A stretch of 10,597 nt of DNA from DATLYB01 sp964502525 (GTDB lineage: Bacteria > Bacteroidota > Bacteroidia > Chitinophagales > CAIOSU01). The notes beneath the pieces are model-generated. The model did no database searches, was not told the origin of the DNA, and saw only the letters and a list, made by a program, of their open reading frames with translations. The position numbers and the translations under genes were made by a program. Positions 6,807 through 10,597 of this stretch are shown here, one piece after another; position 1 is the stretch's first letter; the number at the start of each line of letters is the position of its first letter. The DNA lies in the NCBI GenBank assembly GCA_964502525.1, contig CAZCXH010000174.1, forward strand, positions 1 through 10,597, given 5' to 3'.

Positions 6807-7169
6807 ATGAAAAAATTCGGTTTGATATTGCTTGGGGTAATAGCGCTTGGAAGCATTATTGCTTTGCTGGTATTCGGCTATACCTACAGCGAAGGAACGC
6901 GCGCAGGGGTGCTGATGAAATTCGCCAGGAAAGGGTTCATCTTCAAAACTTATGAAGGCGAGCTGAATATCGGTGGAATAGGCAACATACCCAACACAGC
7001 GCAGGGCAACATCATCTGGACCTTCTCCGTGAAAGACCAGTCCGTGGTTGACAAATTAAAGACGCTTGAAGGGCGCAAGGTGTCCCTGCAATATGAGGAG
7101 ATTGTGAGGGCAATGCCCTGGCAGGGCGAAACAAATCATTTTGTAATTGGCGCGGAGCAGATTGAGTAA
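6807..7169 (+). CDS. Small membrane-anchored conserved protein
   Basis: The 120-residue product has one N-terminal hydrophobic segment (about residues 4-25), either a membrane anchor or an uncleaved signal. A polar domain follows with Y-S-E-G-T-R-A-G (27-34), then F-A-R-K-G-F-I-F-K-T-Y-E-G-E (39-52). The Y-S-E-G-x-R-x-G and K-G-x-x-F-K-T-x-E-G-E signatures are ones I associate with a small Bacteroidota family often labelled '6-phosphogluconate dehydrogenase' in databases. The sequence has no dinucleotide-binding motif and is far too short for that enzyme, so that label should not be used. It lies 9 bases upstream of the DUF2061 gene, so the two are probably co-transcribed. Function is unknown. 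Confidence 0.8.
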   Translation: MKKFGLILLGVIALGSIIALLVFGYTYSEGTRAGVLMKFARKGFIFKTYEGELNIGGIGNIPNTAQGNIIWTFSVKDQSVVDKLKTLEGRKVSLQYEEIVRAMPWQGETNHFVIGAEQIE

Positions 7170-7178
7170 GACGTTTTA

Positions 7179-7619
7179 ATGCGGGACACCAAAACGCGAA
7201 GTGTTATCAAGGGCGTCACGTGGCGCATCATCGGCACGCTGGATACGATTTTCCTTTCATGGCTGATCACCGGTGATGTGACCAAAGCCTTGAAAATCGG
7301 GGGCTTTGAAGTATTCACAAAAACAATTCTTTATTTCATTCATGAGCGCGCATGGCTTGCCATCGGAAAAAGGCGCAGGCAGGATTCCCGCTTCACCAGC
7401 TTTGCCAAAGCGGTGAGCTGGCGCATTGTGGGAACGATTGACACCATCGTGATCTCTTTCATCGTCATCCATTTCACCGGGAGACGGGAGGAACTGGAAG
7501 TGCCCGCCATTTTCCAGGCATCCACCATCGGGCTGGCGGAACTCTTCACCAAGATATTGCTATTCTATATTCACGAGCGGGCATGGAACCGGACCGGGTT
7601 TGGCAAGAAGCAGGCATGA
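7179..7619 (+). CDS. Membrane protein with two tandem DUF2061 domains
   Basis: The 146-residue inner-membrane protein is an internal duplication. Copy 1 (about residues 11-63) and copy 2 (about 77-140) share W-R-I-[IV]-G-T-[LI]-D-T-I near the start, then E-x-F-T-K-I/T-x-L-x-[FY]-x-I-H-E-R-A-W near the end. These are the hallmarks of DUF2061. Each copy should hold about two membrane helices, joined by a basic linker (K-R-R-R, 64-68). The family's biochemical role is not established. It follows the 6807 gene by 9 bases and ends 47 bases from the convergent folC stop. No clear bidirectional terminator is visible in that gap. Confidence 0.9.
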   Translation: MRDTKTRSVIKGVTWRIIGTLDTIFLSWLITGDVTKALKIGGFEVFTKTILYFIHERAWLAIGKRRRQDSRFTSFAKAVSWRIVGTIDTIVISFIVIHFTGRREELEVPAIFQASTIGLAELFTKILLFYIHERAWNRTGFGKKQA

Positions 7620-7666
7620 TCTTGCGCCTCTCTTTCCGAAAATTCAACTACTCTTGGTATAAATGA

Positions 7667-9001
7667 TTACACCACCATTTCCGCCACCACAAACGTGCTG
7701 CCCCCGACAAAAATCACATCATCTTTTTTAGCGTTATTCAGCGCGCCATTGTAAAACGCCCATTTCACGGATGGATAAACCTCGCCAATCAAACCGAAAG
7801 CCTCAGCCTGCTTTTGCAGCTCGCGCGCATCAAGCCCTCTCGGAATATCCGGCTTGCAGAAGTAATATTTTGCATGCGCAGGAAACAGCGGCAGCACTTT
7901 CGTCAGGTCTTTGTCATTCACGGCACCGATCACCATGTGCAGGGTATCGCATTTAAGTTCGTTTAACTCAGGCAGCGAAACTTTCAGCCCGTGCTCGTTG
8001 TGCGCGCTGTCATAAACCACCAGCGGCCCGTCTTCCTTCCATCTCCTGACATCCCAGCGTCCTTTCATCCTGGTTAACATTTTGGCGGCATAAAAGCTGC
8101 TCAGCATTTTGGATTCACTCATGTTAAAACCAAGCTGATTCAGCATCCGCGCAGCCTGCCATGCGGTTGCAATATTCTTCAATTGAAAATTTCCGTATAA
8201 ATCAGTGCTTATGTTTTCCCTAACCAGCTTCTCGTTTTCATACAGGTCAAAGGTCATTCTCCCAAACATCTTGATTTCCTTTGACTTTAGCACCGCCCGC
8301 ACATGCCGGTCCGCAAATTCTATAACGGAGTTTCGCTCTTTCGCTGCCTGAATGAAAACAGGAGCGGTCTCATCATCGGTTTCGCCAATCACCACAGGGA
8401 CTTCCGGCTTGATGATGCCCGCCTTTTCTGATGCGATAGACTGCAATGTATTACCAAGAAACTGCATGTGGTCGTATCCAATATTGGTGATGACGGAAAG
8501 AACCGGGGTGATAACATTGGTGGAATCGAGCCTTCCACCCAAGCCTGTCTCGATCACCGCAACATCCGCTCCTTGTTTTGCAAAATAATCGAATGCCATC
8601 GCCACAGTGATTTCAAAAAACGAAGGCTTGATCTTCATGTACTCCTCCTGGTACTTCCGGACGAAGCCGATGACCGCTGGCTTTGTAATATATCTTCCTT
8701 TAATTTTAATCCTCTCCCGAAAATCCCTGTAATGAGGGGAAATGTAAAGTCCTGTTTTATATCCGCATGATTGCAGCATCGCAGCAATAATATGCGACAC
8801 GGAGCCTTTGCCGTTGGTGCCTGCCACGTGGATTGTTTTGAATTTCGTGTGCGGGTTGCCGAGCATACCGCATAGCGCGATGGTATTGCTGAGATCTTTT
8901 TTGAAGGCTGCCGCACCAATGCGCTGGTACATGGGCAGTTGGGAATACAAGTGCTTGATGGCCCTGTGGTAGGTAAGCGGGTAAGCGGGCGAAGCAATCA
9001 T
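7667..9001 (-). CDS. folC: Bifunctional dihydrofolate synthase / folylpolyglutamate synthase
   Basis: FolC adds glutamate to dihydropteroate and then further glutamates to reduced folates, using ATP in the cytoplasm. The 444-residue length is normal for the family. Visible motifs are the Mur-ligase P-loop H-V-A-G-T-N-G-K-G-S (58-67), E-T-G-L-G-G-R-L-D-S-T-N (151-162) with the metal/ATP-binding residues, G-Y-D-H (175-178), S-E-K-A-G-I-I-K (191-198, carrying the lysine that is carbamylated in Mur ligases and FolC), and in the C-terminal domain Y-D-S-A-H-N-E-H-G, corresponding to the family's D-G-A-H-N. The N-terminal Q-L-P-M-Y-Q-R-I-G-A-A-A block is typical of Bacteroidota FolC. The ATG at 9001 is supported by a -7-like element 19 bases upstream. 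It is the last of three leftward genes but is separated from the patatin gene by 203 bases, so it probably has its own promoter. Confidence 0.96.
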   Translation of the reverse strand: MIASPAYPLTYHRAIKHLYSQLPMYQRIGAAAFKKDLSNTIALCGMLGNPHTKFKTIHVAGTNGKGSVSHIIAAMLQSCGYKTGLYISPHYRDFRERIKIKGRYITKPAVIGFVRKYQEEYMKIKPSFFEITVAMAFDYFAKQGADVAVIETGLGGRLDSTNVITPVLSVITNIGYDHMQFLGNTLQSIASEKAGIIKPEVPVVIGETDDETAPVFIQAAKERNSVIEFADRHVRAVLKSKEIKMFGRMTFDLYENEKLVRENISTDLYGNFQLKNIATAWQAARMLNQLGFNMSESKMLSSFYAAKMLTRMKGRWDVRRWKEDGPLVVYDSAHNEHGLKVSLPELNELKCDTLHMVIGAVNDKDLTKVLPLFPAHAKYYFCKPDIPRGLDARELQKQAEAFGLIGEVYPSVKWAFYNGALNNAKKDDVIFVGGSTFVVAEMVV

Positions 9002-9204
9002 GGCGTTATCATTTAACGGTCAAAAATTAGGAGTATCGCGGCTATCGAACGGGTATTGATTTCAACATGAGTTTGAACGGGGAACCGGGAAGGAGATGTA
9101 CTTATACGCACCGATCACAATTCGTTTTTTACACTTGTTTCGGGATAGCAAGGGTAACTGCAAATAGTTTAACGACCAGAAGTTCAAAAAAACCGGAGAA
9201 TTTT
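9002..9204. other. Intergenic region between patatin gene and folC
   Basis: These 203 bases hold no convincing gene. The only recognisable signal is the -7-like TAATTTTTG on the minus strand (9021-9030). Just after the patatin stop there is an A6/T7 dyad around TTCTCCGG on the minus strand. Its stem is only A-T pairs, too weak to call a terminator. Confidence 0.5.
9021..9030 (-). promoter_or_regulatory. Putative -7 element of folC
   Basis: Read on the minus strand, CTAATTTTTG resembles TAnnTTTG with one extra T. It ends 19 bases before the folC ATG, in line with the short leaders of the other genes in the window. No -33 TTG is seen at the expected spacing, so the call is weak. Confidence 0.3.
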
Positions 9205-10111
9205 TTACCCATTAAGGCTCTCAGGTCTATCAGTCCTCTTATCCTTCTCCCGCGCGTGTTCCAGCCCTTCACGCCACCATGCTTTCATTTCTTTCGAGTT
9301 GAAAACAAGTTCGTTGTCGGTCAACTGGCGGGGCAGAAACCATTCATTTATTTTCACATGCGTTTTCATGTCGAAATCGGCAATGAGCAGGTTGTTGCGC
9401 GAGATTTGATGCACCATAAAATGAGCGGCAGCCGAAGACATCTCGATGATGTTCCTGATTTTTTGCGCTGCTGCGGCTCTCCTTTGAGCTGCAATACAAT
9501 CGCGTCAATATCTTTCGCGCCACGCCTCACCGCTTCATGTATGGGCGCGCCCACGCCCAGCCCGCCATCGGCATAGAAGCACCCGTCTTTTTGCATCAGG
9601 CTCATGAAGGGAATCATGTTGGCCAAGCCCAGAGCCAGTCGCAAAAATCTTCATATCCGCAGTCGTTGCTTGATTTATACTCCAGCTTTTCGCAGCAAAG
9701 ATTTGACACCGCCACCACCACCTCTTTGCCGCTCGTTTGCAATCGTTTGTAAAGTTCCTTCGTCAGGCTGCGTTGAATGAGTTTCCGCAGGTTGCGGCTT
9801 TCCCCGAAGGTGCGCTTCTCCGTGAGGATGCGGCTGAGCAGCACTAAGTAGCTTATTTTAATCTTATACGTTTCTTCCATTTTTGAAAACCCGATGGGGT
9901 TCACGTCAAAAATGTCGCTGTGTTCAATGGAAGAGTAGATTTTCCGGATGTGTTCTATTTCTCCCAACGCCAGCAGCGGCAGGAGCAGCGCGCCCGTTGA
10001 GGAGCCGACAAACAGGCGATAGTCCCTGTGTTTTTCCGTAATGAGATATTCGGCAACGCCTCCCGCAAAGGCGCCCATGCAGCCACCGCCCGATATGACA
10101 AGCGCTTTCAT
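9205..10111 (-). pseudogene. Patatin-like phospholipase, broken by two frameshifts
   Basis: Three overlapping frames join into one patatin-like serine phospholipase/hydrolase of about 302 residues. Frame 1 (from the ATG at 10111) has the oxyanion-hole G-G-G-C-M-G (8-13) and nucleophile elbow G-S-S-T-G with Ser38. Frame 2 holds N-M-I-P-F-M-S-L and the catalytic-dyad D-G-G (codon near 9569). Frame 3 holds the C-terminal part to the TAA at 9205. Break 1, near 9625: the expected reading W-A-S-A-N-M-I-P needs one extra base (TTCGGCC in place of TTGGCC on the minus strand). Break 2, near 9459-9464: the A6 run would need seven A to read K-K-I-R-N-I-I-E-M-S-S. As written, the product stops at 9614 without the catalytic Asp. 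Either the gene is recently inactivated, or the read has two single-base deletion errors; break 2 lies in a homopolymer, break 1 does not. The start follows the sigma-factor stop by 4 bases. Confidence 0.88.
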
Positions 10112-10115
10112 TTTT

Positions 10116-10597
10116 TCATAACCTGTTAATGGCTTCCATCACGCGTTCGGTCATTGCGTTGCAATAGATGGCGTTAAATTCAAACAACTCACCGGGGGCG
10201 TATGCTTTTTCTATTTCGGTTCGCAGCAAAGCCTTTGAGCGGTTGAGCCGCACCTTCACGTTGGCTTCGCTGATATTCAGCGCGCTTGCGGTTTCCGCCA
10301 CATTCAGCCCGCTGATTTCGCGCAGCGAAAACACCATTCTGTATTCCTCCGGAATTTTTCCGAGTGCATCTTCAAGAATGTGTTTCAGTTCATGGTTTTC
10401 GACAATTTTATGCGTGTCGTTATGTGCGTGCTGAAACAGCGGTTTTGAGTTATCGTAAATTTCTTGCATGATTTCATTTTTGTAGCTGTGTTTCTCCTTC
10501 TTGCGAAAACAGTTATTGAGCATGATGCGGATAATCCATGTCTTGAAGCTGGAGCGCCCTTCAAACTGCGCCAGATTTTTGTACGCATCTATGAAAG
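10116..10597 (-). CDS. ECF-type RNA polymerase sigma factor (5' end beyond window)
   Basis: This is a sigma-70 family extracytoplasmic-function sigma factor, which directs RNA polymerase to alternative promoters. The visible 159 residues begin inside region 2, with Q-F-E-G-R-S-S-F-K-T-W-I-I-R-I and then N-N-C-F-R-K-K-E, the typical region 2.3/2.4 block. Region 4 follows with the -35-recognising helix-turn-helix (P-E-E-Y-R-M-V-F-S-L-R-E-I-S-G-L, then A-L-N-I-S-E-A-N-V-K-V-R-L-N-R). Translation does not start at the ATG at 10523, because the conserved region 2 residues lie upstream of it in the same frame, up to the window edge. The C-terminus continues about 30 residues past region 4 with L-F-E-F-N-A-I-Y-C-N-A-M-T-E-R-V-M, a tail common in this ECF type. 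No anti-sigma factor is visible downstream; the next gene, 4 bases away, is the patatin-like gene. Confidence 0.93.
   Translation of the reverse strand, partial: FIDAYKNLAQFEGRSSFKTWIIRIMLNNCFRKKEKHSYKNEIMQEIYDNSKPLFQHAHNDTHKIVENHELKHILEDALGKIPEEYRMVFSLREISGLNVAETASALNISEANVKVRLNRSKALLRTEIEKAYAPGELFEFNAIYCNAMTERVMEAINRL

Noticed and set aside
7620..7666. Bidirectional terminator between the convergent DUF2061 gene and folC
   Set aside because: No GC-rich inverted repeat with a T-tract is visible in these 47 bases.
9188..9206. A6/T7 dyad after the patatin stop as an intrinsic terminator
   Set aside because: The stem would consist only of A-T pairs around TTCTCCGG, too weak for a Rho-independent terminator.
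9067..9576. 169-codon plus-strand open frame
   Set aside because: Most of it is antisense to the patatin-like gene, including its catalytic-Asp part. The upstream part is intergenic and unremarkable.
10523..10525. ATG at 10523 as the start of the sigma factor
   Set aside because: The same frame continues upstream with the conserved region 2 block F-E-G-R-S-S-F-K-T-W, so the true start lies beyond the right edge.
1..10597. CRISPR array, tRNA/rRNA gene, insertion sequence or phage genes
   Set aside because: No spaced direct repeats, cloverleaf-like sequences, transposase or phage structural motifs were found on either strand.

Overview
The window looks like chromosomal DNA of a Bacteroidota (Bacteroidetes) bacterium, possibly of the Chitinophagales/Sphingobacteriales side. 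Four things point there. The PhoD-like protein ends in a type IX secretion sorting domain. The FolC sequence resembles Bacteroidota FolC. Genes lack clear Shine-Dalgarno sequences and instead have TAnnTTTG-like -7 elements just upstream of their starts. The small membrane protein at 6807 is of a kind I know mainly from Bacteroidota. Nothing looks like a phage, plasmid, insertion sequence, CRISPR array or RNA gene.

Left part (1-4075): a vanadium-dependent haloperoxidase / PAP2-superfamily gene runs leftward off the window (1770 to 1). It is divergent from a secreted, T9SS-exported PhoD-type phosphodiesterase/phosphatase (2249-4075). Their 478-base intergenic region carries two imperfect inverted-repeat elements (about 1922-2003 and 2136-2226). 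Both encoded proteins act outside the cytoplasm on phosphate- or vanadate-type oxyanion chemistry.

Middle part (4144-7619): four rightward genes follow. They are a secreted, cysteine-rich protein of unknown function with a striking W-x-W-D-R-G-H / T-E-I-H-P motif; a fold-type IV PLP aminotransferase; a small membrane-anchored conserved protein; and a tandem DUF2061 membrane protein. A 98-base array of fourteen drifting 7-base units lies between the unknown protein and the aminotransferase. It shows that the aminotransferase starts at the ATG at 5900, not at the TTG at 5861.

Right part (7667-10597): three leftward genes, in transcription order, are an ECF sigma factor cut by the right edge, a patatin-like phospholipase gene 4 bases downstream of it, and folC (bifunctional dihydrofolate/folylpolyglutamate synthase). 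The patatin reading frame is broken by two apparent single-base losses. One lies in a homopolymer A run. The breaks put the catalytic serine and the catalytic aspartate in different frames, so it is either a recent pseudogene or carries sequence errors.

Most of the window is ordinary housekeeping and secreted-enzyme content. The best candidates for something undescribed are the unknown secreted protein at 4144-5769, the heptamer array, the nested hairpin element in front of phoD, and the sigma factor/patatin pair.
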